This document shows positions 23,549 through 32,959 of a stretch of DNA of 64,000 nt, piece by piece. Under the pieces are notes generated by a model. That model searched no databases, was not told the DNA's origin, and saw only the letters and a list, made by a program, of their open reading frames with translations. Position numbers and translations under genes: made by a program. The stretch spans positions 62,001 to 126,000 of the forward strand of contig JAFUFD010000054.1 of assembly GCA_017470055.1 (NCBI GenBank), read 5' to 3'. How positions within the stretch are numbered: position 1 is the first letter of the stretch; each line of letters opens with the position of its first letter. The DNA is from Prevotella sp. GTDB lineage: Bacteria > Bacteroidota > Bacteroidia > Bacteroidales > Bacteroidaceae.

Positions 23549-25807
23549 ATGGCGGAGTTACCAGCATTGATTAACGACCTTGCGCTGATACTGGTATCGG
23601 CAGGTATTGTGACCTTGATCTTCAAGAAACTCAAGCAGCCATTGGTTTTGGGTTATATCGTGGCTGGTTTCCTGGTAAGTCCCCACATGCCCTATACCGC
23701 CTCCGTGGCAGACACAGAGAACATCCATCTGTGGGCGGACATCGGTGTGATGTTCCTTCTGTTCTCCTTAGGTCTTGATTTCTCGTTCAAGAAAATCCTG
23801 AAGATGGGAGCCTCCCCGATTATCTCCACCGTCACGATTATCTTTTTTATGTCCGTACTGGGTGTGATGGTCGGACAACTCTTTGGCTGGAGCAAGATGG
23901 ACTGTATCTTCCTTGGAGGTATGCTCGCCATGAGTTCCACCACCATTATCTATAAGGCTTTCGATGACTTAGGATTGCGCCAGCAACAGTTTGCGGGACT
24001 GGTAATGAGTGTCCTGATTCTGGAGGATATCCTTGCCATTGTGATGATGGTGATGCTAAGTGCCATTGCCAGTGGCAACAACCCTGACGGAGGACAGATG
24101 TTAGGCTCTGTCATGAAGATCGGCTTCTTCCTCGTACTATGGTTAGTGGTCGGTATCTTTGCCGTTCCCCAGTTCCTGCGCAAGGTTAGGACACTGGTCA
24201 ATGCGGAGGTATTGCTTGTTGTCTCTTTAGGACTCTGCTGTGCCATGGCGGTATTCTCCACGAAGGTAGGCTTCTCGTCTGCCTTTGGAGCCTTTATCAT
24301 GGGTAGCATCCTTGCCGAGACCATCGAGGCGGAGCGTATCGAGAAACTGGTAGAGCCCGTGAAGAACCTGTTTGGCGCCATCTTCTTCGTGTCAGTAGGT
24401 ATGTTGGTAGACCCGAAAATCCTCGTGGACTATGCCATACCCATCGTCTCACTGGTACTGACCATCCTGATAGGACAGAGTGTTTTCGGCTCCTTCGCCT
24501 TTATGTTAGGAGGCGAGTCGTTGAAGTCGGCGATGCGATGCGGTTTCTCAATGGCACAGATTGGTGAGTTCTCCTTCATCATCGCCTCCTTGGGACTGTC
24601 GTTAGGAGTGATCAGCGACTTCCTCTATCCGGTGGTCGTTGCCGTCTCAGTCATCACCACCTTCCTGACACCTTATATGATACGCCTTGCCACTCCCGCC
24701 TATAATAGTCTGGAGCGCAGGTTGCCCAATAAACTCATCAAGTTGCTCAACAACCTGTCGATGAGTCATCCCAACACCACGGAGCAGAGCAAGTGGAAGA
24801 AACTGTTGACGCAGATGACCCTCAACACCATTGTCTACTCCATCCTTACGACAGCGACGATTACCGTGATGTTCACCTTCGTGCTGCCCGTCACCCGTAA
24901 GATGCTGCCAGGATGGGAACTCCACTGGTATGCCAATGCCATCACGGGAATACTGACCATCCTATTCATCTCCCCCTTCCTACGTGCCATGGTGATGAAG
25001 AAGAACCACAGCGAGGAATGGAAGGCATTGTGGGCAGAGAGCAATATCAACCGTCTGCCCCTGCTGTTTACCGTCTTGGTCCGTGGGCTGATCGCTGTCG
25101 GCTTCATTTTCTATATCTGCAATTTCCTGAGCCGTTTCTCCAGTGCGGTGATGATTACCATCGGCATCATTGTCGTGGTGCTAATCATCCTGTCCCGCTC
25201 TATCAAGCAACGCAGCATCAGACTGGAGCGACTGTTTATCCTCAACCTGCGTTCCCGTGACATCGCCGCCCAGGTGCATGGCAAGAAGCGTCCGCTCTAC
25301 GAGGGGAAACTCCTCGACCGTGACGTGCATATCGCCGTCTTCGATGTACCGATGGACACACAGTGGATGGGCAGTACTCTGAAGCAGTTGAACTTCGGAC
25401 AGAAATACGGTATTCATATCACCAGCATCCTACGTGCCAACCATCGCCTGAACATCCCTGACGGTGACTATGTCCTTTATCCTGGCGACAAGTTGGAGGT
25501 AATAGGCAGTGACGACCAGTTAGCGAAGTTCAGACAAGCGGTGGAGAGTGAGACCTTCGGCGAGGACCTCCATCTGGAGGATCGTGAGATGAAGTTGCGC
25601 CAGATGATTATCGGCAGCGACAGTCCGTTTATCGGCAAGACACTGATAGAGAGTGGCATCCGTGACATCTATAGTTGTATGGTCGTCGGCTTGGAGGAAG
25701 GAAAGGAGAACCTCTCGTCAGTGAGTCCACACCGTAAGTTCCAAGAGGGTGACATCCTTTGGATTGTAGGAGAGGAAGAGGCGTTGCAAGCGTTGCTTAA
25801 TGGTTAG
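23549..25807 (+). CDS. CPA2 monovalent cation:proton antiporter with C-terminal TrkA_C domains
   Basis: Inner-membrane antiporter related to KefB/YbaL. The first 400 residues contain about 12 hydrophobic helices with the family motifs LGYIVAGFLVSPHMPYT, LFSLGLDFSF and GGMLAMSSTTIIYKAFDDLG. A second hydrophobic stretch (about 430-555) is followed by cytoplasmic regulatory modules with RCK/TrkA_C features (MGSTLKQLNFGQKYGIHITS, IPDGDYVLYPGDKLEVIGSD). Full length at 752 residues. It follows pepT by 26 bases. The transported ion (K or Na) cannot be decided. The stop codon lies in a seven-base repeat. Confidence 0.9.
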   Translation: MAELPALINDLALILVSAGIVTLIFKKLKQPLVLGYIVAGFLVSPHMPYTASVADTENIHLWADIGVMFLLFSLGLDFSFKKILKMGASPIISTVTIIFFMSVLGVMVGQLFGWSKMDCIFLGGMLAMSSTTIIYKAFDDLGLRQQQFAGLVMSVLILEDILAIVMMVMLSAIASGNNPDGGQMLGSVMKIGFFLVLWLVVGIFAVPQFLRKVRTLVNAEVLLVVSLGLCCAMAVFSTKVGFSSAFGAFIMGSILAETIEAERIEKLVEPVKNLFGAIFFVSVGMLVDPKILVDYAIPIVSLVLTILIGQSVFGSFAFMLGGESLKSAMRCGFSMAQIGEFSFIIASLGLSLGVISDFLYPVVVAVSVITTFLTPYMIRLATPAYNSLERRLPNKLIKLLNNLSMSHPNTTEQSKWKKLLTQMTLNTIVYSILTTATITVMFTFVLPVTRKMLPGWELHWYANAITGILTILFISPFLRAMVMKKNHSEEWKALWAESNINRLPLLFTVLVRGLIAVGFIFYICNFLSRFSSAVMITIGIIVVVLIILSRSIKQRSIRLERLFILNLRSRDIAAQVHGKKRPLYEGKLLDRDVHIAVFDVPMDTQWMGSTLKQLNFGQKYGIHITSILRANHRLNIPDGDYVLYPGDKLEVIGSDDQLAKFRQAVESETFGEDLHLEDREMKLRQMIIGSDSPFIGKTLIESGIRDIYSCMVVGLEEGKENLSSVSPHRKFQEGDILWIVGEEEALQALLNG

Positions 25808-25829
25808 CGGTTAGCCTTTAGAGTTAGCC
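25802..25829. repeat. Seven-base repeat between convergent antiporter and lptD genes
   Basis: Units ggttagc, ggttagc, ctttaga, gttagcc. It provides the antiporter TAG stop (25805-25807) and fills the gap between the convergent stops. No hairpin terminator is evident here. Confidence 0.75.
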
Positions 25830-25830
25830 A

Positions 25831-28650
25831 TCAATACCACTGTACGGAATTAGAGTAACTGCTGCGCTTATCGTATTTTAAGGCATCGGTAAGCGTGGCG
25901 GCATTGCATCGGAACGAGAAATTATAACTGGTATAGGGCGCCAGCACCACGGAGCATGACATATTAAAACAATGCAGGTCACGTGACAGGGACGCCGTGG
26001 TCATCGATATCTTATGGTTGTCGAAGTCATAGCCAGAGGAGAACGATATATTCCAACCGTCAGAGATACGGATATTACCACTGACATTCAGGTTCTGCGT
26101 GAACTTATACGGATAGCGCATTGTGTCGTAATTGAACTTTCCACCCGTATTCTCACGCATCGTGACACCATAGCCGAAACTCAGCGACCAAGGCACGTTG
26201 AACAGCATATAGCCATCCTCGTCAGTCTCTGCCTTACCTGCGTTCTCTTTCTTGGCACCATGCTTTCCCGCCTCCATCTTGTCGTCGACATTCGTCTCTA
26301 CCCCGGAGTCGTAGTCATCATCCTTATTGTCCTTATCCTTGTCCTTCTTCACCTTCTCACCTCTGAGCCATTTGAAGAAATTCGCCACCTTCGTGTTATC
26401 CAGCGTATATGAGAGGTTTTGCGACATACCTTGGAATCGTCCAAAGCGCCCCTTGCTATACTCCGTACGGTTACCGATATAGGGTCGTGCTCCCACAGAG
26501 TCAGCCTCGTAGGCATAGGTGGCGAAGACGGCATTCAGGTTGAGGGTGTAACTCTTCGAGAGTTTCAGTCGCAAACGGGTCGACAGGTCGCTCCATGGGC
26601 GCTCCTTCGCTGCCATGTTATACGACATCGAGGCTCCCAACTCGTCAATAATACTGATCTTCTTGAATCCTGTCGAGTCGTCATCACTCCTGACCTTCAT
26701 CTCGATATTGTTTTTGACATCCATCGAGATACTTCCCGTCTTACCCTTTCCCGGTACGCCATAGAGCGTTCCTGTGTAGGGAGAGTACTCCACCAGTGAG
26801 GTGTTGCCATTGGCATCCGTCTTCAGATAGGTGTCATAGTAGCCATAGCGGGAGGCACTGAAGTCCGGGGCATAACTGATACTGACAGAAGGTGTGAAGA
26901 CGTGACGGACGGCGACAATCTTATCACCAAAGAGTTTGCGGTTGGGCACGTACATACCATAGAGTGTGGTAGATGCGGACATCGACATGTTCCAATCGTA
27001 CACATTATTAAATCCTGTGATAGTGTCGATCACCTCCCTTTGGTTCTCCACATCCCACGAGCGGTTGTAACGCTGGGTGTACATACGGTCGGTGAAATTG
27101 AACGAAGCCGAGAGGTTCAGGTAGTCAAACAAGGTGAAGTTGCCACTGATAGGAATATTATGCCTCATTCCGTTACGCCAGTCTCTTGTCAGACTGGAGT
27201 GCATCAACTTGTCCTCCTTGGTGGAGATGGAGTTGCTCAACTGTCCTGTATACGACATCGAGATTTTCTCATACCAACGCTCCTTACCTGCGGCATGCTT
27301 ACGCTTGAAAGGATAGAAACGGGCAATGGAGATATTCAGGTCAGGCAACGTCAGGGCAACGGTCGAGTCACGCATGTTCTGGTTGAGGTTGAAAGTGGAA
27401 CTCAGCGACATACCGATGCTACTGAATGTCGTGCTCCAACTGACAGAACTGGTACGTGTCGACTGGGTCATTGCCTGCGGGTTATACATGGAGGTGAGGT
27501 TGTTGCGCTCGTAACTCGTCGTGGCGAAGTTGACACTTGCCGACAATGTAGAAAACGGATTCGCCTTAGCATCCTGCCGGTGGCTCCACTGTACCTTGAA
27601 ACTCGTCTGCTTAGAGTAGTCGGGCATATTCTTCTCACCCGTCACCGTACTCTGGTAACTGGCAAAGAACGAGCCACTGTACTTATAGCGCTTACGGTAG
27701 TTGGTGGCAGCAGAGATACCCCATGAGCCCTTCGTGTAAATCTCACCCAAGAGTTTCAGGTCCATTTTATCATTGATGGCAAAATAATAGCCGCCGTCAC
27801 GCAGATAGAATCCACGGGAGGTCTCATCACCGTATGTCGGCATGATGAAACCACTCGAATAACTCTTCGTGAAGGGAAAGAAGCCGTATGGGATGGCAAA
27901 AGGCAAGGGCACATCAGCAACCACAAGGTAGGCAGGACCGAACACCACGTCCTTACCGGGGCGCACCTTAGCACGTGACAGGGCGATATAGAAGTCGGGA
28001 TGGGGCTCGTCACAAGTGGTATAACGCCCGTGTTGCAGGAACAACTCACCTTTATCATTACGCTTCGAGAGTTCCGACACCATAAAACCATCGTCCTGCT
28101 GGGTGTACACATTCTGTATCAAACCTTTCTTCGTCTTGAAGTTGAAAGCCATCGTGTCACTCTCATAGGTATCATTACCCATCTGGAATACAGGGGTTCC
28201 GAACTTCTTTCCCGTCGTGTCACGGGCACCCGTGGCATGCACCAGGCTAGAGTCCATCTGCATGTATATCTGCTCACTCTGCAAATCCATGTCCTGATAC
28301 TTCACATGAGAGTTACCAAACAGGCGGGCGATACCAGAGCCAGCCTCATAGGTCATCGAGTCCTCTGCCTGATACTCAACAGGCGCATCGATACCGTTCT
28401 TACGCTCACGGTTCAGACTGTCGGCATGCAGCGAGTCGTCTATCGCCTTGTTATGCTTGAAGATAGCGAGTTGCAGGGAGTCCATCTTCATCGTGTCCAC
28501 CACTGCGGTCTGCGTGGTATCCTTGGATGCTGAGTCGACAGCGACAGAATCCCTGCCTTTCTCGTCCTGTGGGAAGGCAAAACGGGGAATCTCCGCCATC
28601 ACGAAAGTAAGGACGAAGAGCAGTACGATGATGAGCGTATTTTTTCTCAC
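25831..28650 (-). CDS. lptD: LPS assembly outer-membrane protein LptD (Bacteroidetes type)
   Basis: Outer-membrane translocon for lipopolysaccharide. After a hydrophobic N-terminus comes an OstA/LptA-like domain (ARLFGNSHVKYQDMDLQSEQ and repeats), then a large beta-barrel rich in alternating aromatic strands, ending in WY (SSYSNSVQWY), a normal barrel terminus. No ATG start is present: the frame opens with TTG at 28659 or GTG at 28650. GTG is chosen because it begins MRKNTLIIVLLFVLTFVMAE. A box TACCTTTG lies at 28657-28664, very close to it. About 939 residues. Confidence 0.88.
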   Translation of the reverse strand: MRKNTLIIVLLFVLTFVMAEIPRFAFPQDEKGRDSVAVDSASKDTTQTAVVDTMKMDSLQLAIFKHNKAIDDSLHADSLNRERKNGIDAPVEYQAEDSMTYEAGSGIARLFGNSHVKYQDMDLQSEQIYMQMDSSLVHATGARDTTGKKFGTPVFQMGNDTYESDTMAFNFKTKKGLIQNVYTQQDDGFMVSELSKRNDKGELFLQHGRYTTCDEPHPDFYIALSRAKVRPGKDVVFGPAYLVVADVPLPFAIPYGFFPFTKSYSSGFIMPTYGDETSRGFYLRDGGYYFAINDKMDLKLLGEIYTKGSWGISAATNYRKRYKYSGSFFASYQSTVTGEKNMPDYSKQTSFKVQWSHRQDAKANPFSTLSASVNFATTSYERNNLTSMYNPQAMTQSTRTSSVSWSTTFSSIGMSLSSTFNLNQNMRDSTVALTLPDLNISIARFYPFKRKHAAGKERWYEKISMSYTGQLSNSISTKEDKLMHSSLTRDWRNGMRHNIPISGNFTLFDYLNLSASFNFTDRMYTQRYNRSWDVENQREVIDTITGFNNVYDWNMSMSASTTLYGMYVPNRKLFGDKIVAVRHVFTPSVSISYAPDFSASRYGYYDTYLKTDANGNTSLVEYSPYTGTLYGVPGKGKTGSISMDVKNNIEMKVRSDDDSTGFKKISIIDELGASMSYNMAAKERPWSDLSTRLRLKLSKSYTLNLNAVFATYAYEADSVGARPYIGNRTEYSKGRFGRFQGMSQNLSYTLDNTKVANFFKWLRGEKVKKDKDKDNKDDDYDSGVETNVDDKMEAGKHGAKKENAGKAETDEDGYMLFNVPWSLSFGYGVTMRENTGGKFNYDTMRYPYKFTQNLNVSGNIRISDGWNISFSSGYDFDNHKISMTTASLSRDLHCFNMSCSVVLAPYTSYNFSFRCNAATLTDALKYDKRSSYSNSVQWY

Positions 28651-28656
28651 GGGGGA

Positions 28657-28664
28657 CAAAGGTA
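28657..28664 (-). promoter_or_regulatory. -7-like box at the lptD start
   Basis: Minus-strand TACCTTTG, only six bases from the GTG start. If used, transcription would begin on or beside the start codon; otherwise lptD is read from the HD-gene promoter. Confidence 0.45.
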
Positions 28665-28708
28665 CTAATAAGTGAGAAGATTACAAAATAAATTAATTTA
28701 TTTTTTCT

Positions 28709-29203
28709 TTATTCAAACCTTTTAGCCCATGCCAGAAACTTTTCCACTCCCGCATGACCGAATCTCTCCAACGACTGTGCCGTCTCCACTACGGAACGGA
28801 CATGGTCTGGTGAGGATTTGGAGTAGAACTTATCGGCATAGCAGATGATCTGCTCCTCCAACGTCTCCGGCTCATAGCCGGGAAGTCCTGTCCCTGTATG
28901 ACGCTCAGCGACCCTTGCATGACGGGGAAAGCCCTCCGCACGAAGGATATCCCCACCAATCGGTCCATGCTTGATATAAGGCTCCGTACCCTCACAATAG
29001 ATGGAGGGGGCATGACAGCGGAACACCCCGATGTCATGAAGCATTGCTGCCTCCTCTAAGAACTGGCGGTCGACAGGCAGTTCCTTGTGCTTGTCGACAA
29101 TGAGCAGAGCACGGTCGGCAACTTGCCTACTGTGCTTGATGAGTAGCCTGCGGAGCGCATTATCCACAGGATAGTATTTATCGATAATCGACTGATAGTC
29201 CAT
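28709..29203 (-). CDS. HD-domain phosphohydrolase
   Basis: 164 residues, small HDIG-type protein. Metal ligands are seen in IKHSRQVADRALLI, AAMLHDIGVFRCHAP (the HD pair) and IKHGPIGGDILRAEGF, with HTGTG and ICYADKFYSK completing the site. Related Bacteroidetes proteins are annotated only as HD-domain hydrolases; the substrate is unknown. It precedes lptD by about 60 bases on the same strand. Confidence 0.85.
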   Translation of the reverse strand: MDYQSIIDKYYPVDNALRRLLIKHSRQVADRALLIVDKHKELPVDRQFLEEAAMLHDIGVFRCHAPSIYCEGTEPYIKHGPIGGDILRAEGFPRHARVAERHTGTGLPGYEPETLEEQIICYADKFYSKSSPDHVRSVVETAQSLERFGHAGVEKFLAWAKRFE

Positions 29204-29396
29204 GCTATTGAATTAATTTTGCCACAAAATTACGAAATAATGCTGACATACGAAAGCATTTTTGGATGATTAACGCAGTTCTCTACAGATAGTGAGCAAC
29301 TTGAAGCGCATCAATTCTTGACTTAATATCTTGGCTTAATACCCTGCAATTTTGCACATTTCCTCTTGAAATGCCCATTATTGGGGAAATTATTCG

Positions 29397-29405
29397 TAAA
29401 TTTGC
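29397..29405 (+). promoter_or_regulatory. -7 promoter box of the DUF4377 lipoprotein gene
   Basis: TAAATTTGC, 23 bases before the ATG. Confidence 0.7.
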
Positions 29406-29428
29406 GCCCAAATAACAAATAATTATAT

Positions 29429-29821
29429 ATGAAAACAATGAAGATTTGGAGACTCGCCTTTGCGATGCTTGCTGCCTTCTCCCTCTCCTCTTGCAGCAGC
29501 GACGACAACGACAAGGACATCACCAAGGAGATTAACATGAGTGTTTCCGCTGAACCGGGCGTTATGTACGATCTCTTCGACAACATGGGAGAGCATCCCA
29601 TCGAGTGCATGCGGGTGATGACGGAGGACTATCCAGGACAATGGCAGGACCTGTACTTCAGCGACGTCAAGGGTTTCACCTACGAAAGAGGTCATGAATA
29701 CGAACTGCGTGTGAAGCGCACGATTTTGGCTAACCCGCCACAAGATGCCAGCGACCGTACATATGAACTGGTGCGCATCCTCGCTGACAAGAAGGTGGAA
29801 GACACAATAAAGAAGAAGTAA
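29429..29821 (+). CDS. DUF4377 lipoprotein
   Basis: 130 residues: signal peptide with lipobox SLSSC (Cys at about 24), then a DUF4377-like domain (IECMRVMTEDYPGQWQDLYF, GFTYERGHEYELRVKRT, PPQDASDRTYELVRILA). The two acidic stretches after the cysteine (SSDDNDKD) resemble an export signal for surface lipoproteins of Bacteroidetes. Function unknown. It stands alone between the HD gene and a structured intergenic region. Confidence 0.85.
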   Translation: MKTMKIWRLAFAMLAAFSLSSCSSDDNDKDITKEINMSVSAEPGVMYDLFDNMGEHPIECMRVMTEDYPGQWQDLYFSDVKGFTYERGHEYELRVKRTILANPPQDASDRTYELVRILADKKVEDTIKKK

Positions 29822-30279
29822 TCAAGTGTATTCAGAATGAAATCATATTTGAGATAGTCCCTGTTTTGTTAAGAAAAATTGTCGAAAAACATGTATGGAT
29901 TTTTAGTGCTTTTAGAAATTAAGGAAGCAAAAACAGGGGATTTTCAGGCTAAAATCGACGAAGACCGTACCTTCGACGGACGATAGTAGGCTCCTCACGA
30001 CTGTGAGGAGGCACCTCACGATCACGAAGAGCCTACCTTTTCGCATTTGTAACTTACAAAAATTACTCAGAAGGCTACAAAAACATGCTTTTTCCACTCA
30101 AATTTGAGTCTTTTAGGAGTACTTTTTCGGTTCAAAAACATGCAACGAACTCAGTATCAATAAGATACGGAAACCTCTCATATTTCGCATATTTGAGACC
30201 AAGTTTGGACTTGGTGGATTTCGCACGAAATATGAGAGGCTCTTTGTCAATTATTTTTAACCCCTTTGGCTGTCTGGGT
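29822..30279. other. Long intergenic region with two strong inverted-repeat structures
   Basis: No convincing open frame. Structure 1 (29986-30036): outer arms GTAGGCTC/GAGCCTAC enclose a perfect 8-bp hairpin CTCCTCAC-gact-GTGAGGAG. Structure 2 (30174-30239): perfect 14-bp arms CCTCTCATATTTCG/CGAAATATGAGAGG enclose a second perfect stem ACCAAGT-ttgg-ACTTGGT. The sequence aaaaacatgc occurs twice between them. It may hold a small RNA or a degraded mobile palindrome; no -7 box clearly reads into it. Confidence 0.6.
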
Positions 30280-30317
30280 AACAAAGAAGCCCCTGGTCTC
30301 AGGGGGCTTCTTTTGTT
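30280..30317. terminator. Bidirectional rho-independent terminator
   Basis: Stem AAGAAGCCCC/GGGGCTTCTT with loop TGGTCTCA-G, flanked by aacaa on the left and TTTTGTT on the right. It abuts the TAA stop of the OadA-like gene (minus strand) and also stops rightward transcription. Confidence 0.85.
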
Positions 30318-32088
30318 ATTCGCTACGCTCTATCCAAGCAAGATTGTCGCCACGGCGCACCTTGGCACCCTGTTTGGCGACGACCTCGACGAGTTTGCCA
30401 CCCAATGCGGCAGGGATAGGAACAATCTCGCCCCATGGCGCCTGGATGTAACAGAAGGTGTCGCCCTCCTTATATTGCTGTCCGATGAACGGTTCGAGAC
30501 AAGGCTCACAAGCACCCTCGCCAGAGAACTCATAATAGACCTGTCCTGCGATAGGAGCGGTCAGCGCATCAGCCTTGGCATGCTTGAAGGCGGCAAGTTC
30601 CTCAGGTGACATCTTGGTACCCAGTTTCGCATCCTTCGCCTTCTGCAGGTCGGCAAGGAAGTTCTTCTTCGCCTGCCCGCTCTTGTAGTTGCGATACTGC
30701 TCGGGGTGCATGGCGAGTTCGAAGAGTTCCTCGTCATCCTGTCCGTACTCCCAACCGTTCTCGTCCATCTCCTTACGGAAATCATCGAGGGCATTGGGCA
30801 GGAGCGTATGCGGGTCGACGTCGGTAAACTCACGCCCTTGTTTCTTGGCGAGTTCAACGAGTTCCGGATCTATCGTGCCTGGAATCTTACCACTCTTGCC
30901 AAGAATCATGCCCCACATCGAGTCATCCATCATCACGAAGCGTCCCTTGCCCTGCTCAATGGTCAGCAGGTTCATCAAGGCGATGTTCTTCACATACTGT
31001 GAGAACGGTGTCACCAATGGGGGATAGCCCACACGAGGCCATACATACTCCACCTCATTGAAGAGTTTCACGAGCATATCGTCTGTCGACAACTCTGGCT
31101 CGCCCTTCTTCGCACGGCTCTTGTTGATGACACTATGGATGCCACCGAGGTCTGCCATCATCGAGCCCATCATACCGCCAGGCAGTCCACAGCCCAGCAA
31201 GAGGCTCGACATATGCTTGTTGGCAGGGTTGATGAAGTAGCCTAACCAGTCGTCAATGAACTCCTGGGTAAGACTTCTTGCCTGCATATAGGCATTCATA
31301 TTGATATCCTCCACCTCGAAGCCCTCGTTCCTCAGCATCGACTGGACGGAGATGATGTCGGGATGCACCTTACCCCATGACAGCGGCTCAATGGCGGTAT
31401 CGATGATGTCCGCACCGTTGTTGCAGACCTCTAAGATAGATGCCATCGACAGACCTGGTCCTGAGTGACCATGATACTGGATGATGATATCGGGATGCTT
31501 GGTCTTGATACTCTTCGTCAGGGCTCCCAGCAGAGCGGGCTGTCCGATGCCTGCCATGTCCTTCAGGCATATCTCCTCCGCTCCTGCGGCGATGACCTCG
31601 TCGGCAATGGCGGAATAATACTCTACGGTATGCACAGGTGAGGTGGTGATACACAGGGTAGCCTGCGGAATCATGCCTGCCTCTTTCGCCCATTTGATGC
31701 TGGGGATGATATTGCGGGTATCGTTCAAGCCGCAGAAGATACGAGGGATATCCACACCCTGCGCCTTTTTCACCTTATACATCAAGGCACGCACATCGTC
31801 AGGAACGGGATACATACGCAGGGCATTCAAACCACGGTCGAGCATATGGGTCTGGATGCCCACCTCGTTGAAGGGTTTACAGAAAGCACGAACGGCGGCA
31901 TTAGGATTTTCGCCGGCAAGCAGATTGACTTGTTCAAAGGCACCTCCATTAGTCTCCACACGGGCAAAGCAACCCATGTCAATAATCACTGGGGCAATAC
32001 GCTCCAACTGGTCCTTACGAGGCTGGAACTTGCCCGATGACTGCCACATGTCACGATAAACGAGACTGAACTTGATTTTCTTTTTCAT
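30316..32088 (-). CDS. Oxaloacetate decarboxylase alpha / pyruvate carboxylase B-like carboxyltransferase
   Basis: 590 residues. A TIM-barrel carboxyltransferase domain occupies the first 300 (VYRDMWQSSGKFQP, ICLKDMAGIG with the lysine expected to be carbamylated, IQYHGHSGPGLSMASI with metal His ligands). A conserved helical domain and a C-terminal biotinyl-like domain follow. The latter lacks the biotin-attachment tetrapeptide AMKM: it reads FCYIQAPWGEIVPIPA where the lysine hairpin should be. A separate biotin carrier would therefore be needed, or the domain is structural. Its own promoter box is at 32124-32132, and a strong terminator follows it. Confidence 0.85.
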   Translation of the reverse strand: MKKKIKFSLVYRDMWQSSGKFQPRKDQLERIAPVIIDMGCFARVETNGGAFEQVNLLAGENPNAAVRAFCKPFNEVGIQTHMLDRGLNALRMYPVPDDVRALMYKVKKAQGVDIPRIFCGLNDTRNIIPSIKWAKEAGMIPQATLCITTSPVHTVEYYSAIADEVIAAGAEEICLKDMAGIGQPALLGALTKSIKTKHPDIIIQYHGHSGPGLSMASILEVCNNGADIIDTAIEPLSWGKVHPDIISVQSMLRNEGFEVEDINMNAYMQARSLTQEFIDDWLGYFINPANKHMSSLLLGCGLPGGMMGSMMADLGGIHSVINKSRAKKGEPELSTDDMLVKLFNEVEYVWPRVGYPPLVTPFSQYVKNIALMNLLTIEQGKGRFVMMDDSMWGMILGKSGKIPGTIDPELVELAKKQGREFTDVDPHTLLPNALDDFRKEMDENGWEYGQDDEELFELAMHPEQYRNYKSGQAKKNFLADLQKAKDAKLGTKMSPEELAAFKHAKADALTAPIAGQVYYEFSGEGACEPCLEPFIGQQYKEGDTFCYIQAPWGEIVPIPAALGGKLVEVVAKQGAKVRRGDNLAWIERSE

Positions 32089-32123
32089 AGATAAATAGAC
32101 CTATACGTGTTGTTAAAGTTTTT

Positions 32124-32132
32124 GCAAAGTTA
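32124..32132 (-). promoter_or_regulatory. -7 promoter box of the OadA-like gene
   Basis: Minus-strand TAACTTTGC, 36 bases before the ATG, giving a short leader. Confidence 0.7.
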
Positions 32133-32151
32133 CGAAAAAACAACGATTAAA

Positions 32152-32172
32152 CAATTGAGAATTGAGAATTAT
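32152..32172. repeat. Seven-base repeat in a divergent promoter region
   Basis: Units caattga, gaattga, gaattat lie between the divergent -7 boxes at 32124 and 32176. Confidence 0.65.
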
Positions 32173-32175
32173 TTA

Positions 32176-32184
32176 TAACTTTGC
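32176..32184 (+). promoter_or_regulatory. -7 promoter box of the 32.2-kb lipoprotein gene
   Basis: TAACTTTGC, 18 bases before the ATG. Confidence 0.72.
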
Positions 32185-32202
32185 GGAAAATTTAGATTTG
32201 TT

Positions 32203-32952
32203 ATGAAGAAATCAATCCTTATCATCCTCTCCGCTCTATGCCTTTTCGCATGCGGAGGGAAGAGAGATTCGGCGAAGGAGGAGACCACCGCAGCACTACA
32301 AAATATGCCTGGTGACTCCACCCGCTACGGACTCGCCTGCGACGGATGCACAGACTCTATTCTTGTCCTGCTCCCCTTCTCCGGGGCAAACCCTGACACC
32401 TTTGATGTCATCAATGCCTTCCAGCAGCATCGGGTGCTCGGTCGTCCACAGGTGGGCGACGAACTTGCCGTCATCCTGAATCCTGAGGACAAGGAGGAAG
32501 TGCTGATGGTCATCAACATCGAGGAGATCAAAGGCGAGTGGTGCTATCAGGTGATGCCCACCTTCCGCAACTTAGAGAATATGCCCCAACGGATGCAACG
32601 GCGGATGATGGAGCGTATCCCCGACTCGGTGAAGCAGAAGTTGCTGGTACCTCGTGAGTATGGTCTCCGACTGAAGCGGGGCAACGTGGCACAGTCGTTT
32701 GGCGCAAGCAGGAACAGGAATGCTGACCAGATGAGCCCAGTGGAATATCCGAAACTGAGACGCTACGGGGAGTGGCGACTGTATAACGGACAGTTATTAT
32801 TAGGTACCGACACCTCCAGTTTCGCTAATAACGAGAAGAAAGCCAGAGAGTATGACACCGTGACCATCCAATTGCTCCGACACGACTCCCTCGTACTCAA
32901 GTTCAAGGACCATGAGCAGGGCTATTATCGTAAGACTAACAATAACCAATAA
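32203..32952 (+). CDS. Predicted lipoprotein, function unknown
   Basis: 249 residues. Signal MKKSILIILSALCLFAC with the lipobox cysteine at 17 and a GGKR tether. The mature part contains LACDGCTDSILVLLPFSG, PQVGDELAVILNPEDKEEVL and a basic stretch with repeated Met/Arg (MPQRMQRRMMERIP). No catalytic motif recognised. It ends 7 bases before the GH43 gene and probably shares its transcript, so it may work on the same surface glycan, but that is inference. Confidence 0.8.
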   Translation: MKKSILIILSALCLFACGGKRDSAKEETTAALQNMPGDSTRYGLACDGCTDSILVLLPFSGANPDTFDVINAFQQHRVLGRPQVGDELAVILNPEDKEEVLMVINIEEIKGEWCYQVMPTFRNLENMPQRMQRRMMERIPDSVKQKLLVPREYGLRLKRGNVAQSFGASRNRNADQMSPVEYPKLRRYGEWRLYNGQLLLGTDTSSFANNEKKAREYDTVTIQLLRHDSLVLKFKDHEQGYYRKTNNNQ

Positions 32953-32959
32953 ATAAAAA

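Noticed and set aside
26902-27726. 274-codon plus-strand open frame opposite lptD
   Set aside because: Antisense to the LptD barrel; His/Arg/Val-rich composition typical of a shadow frame.
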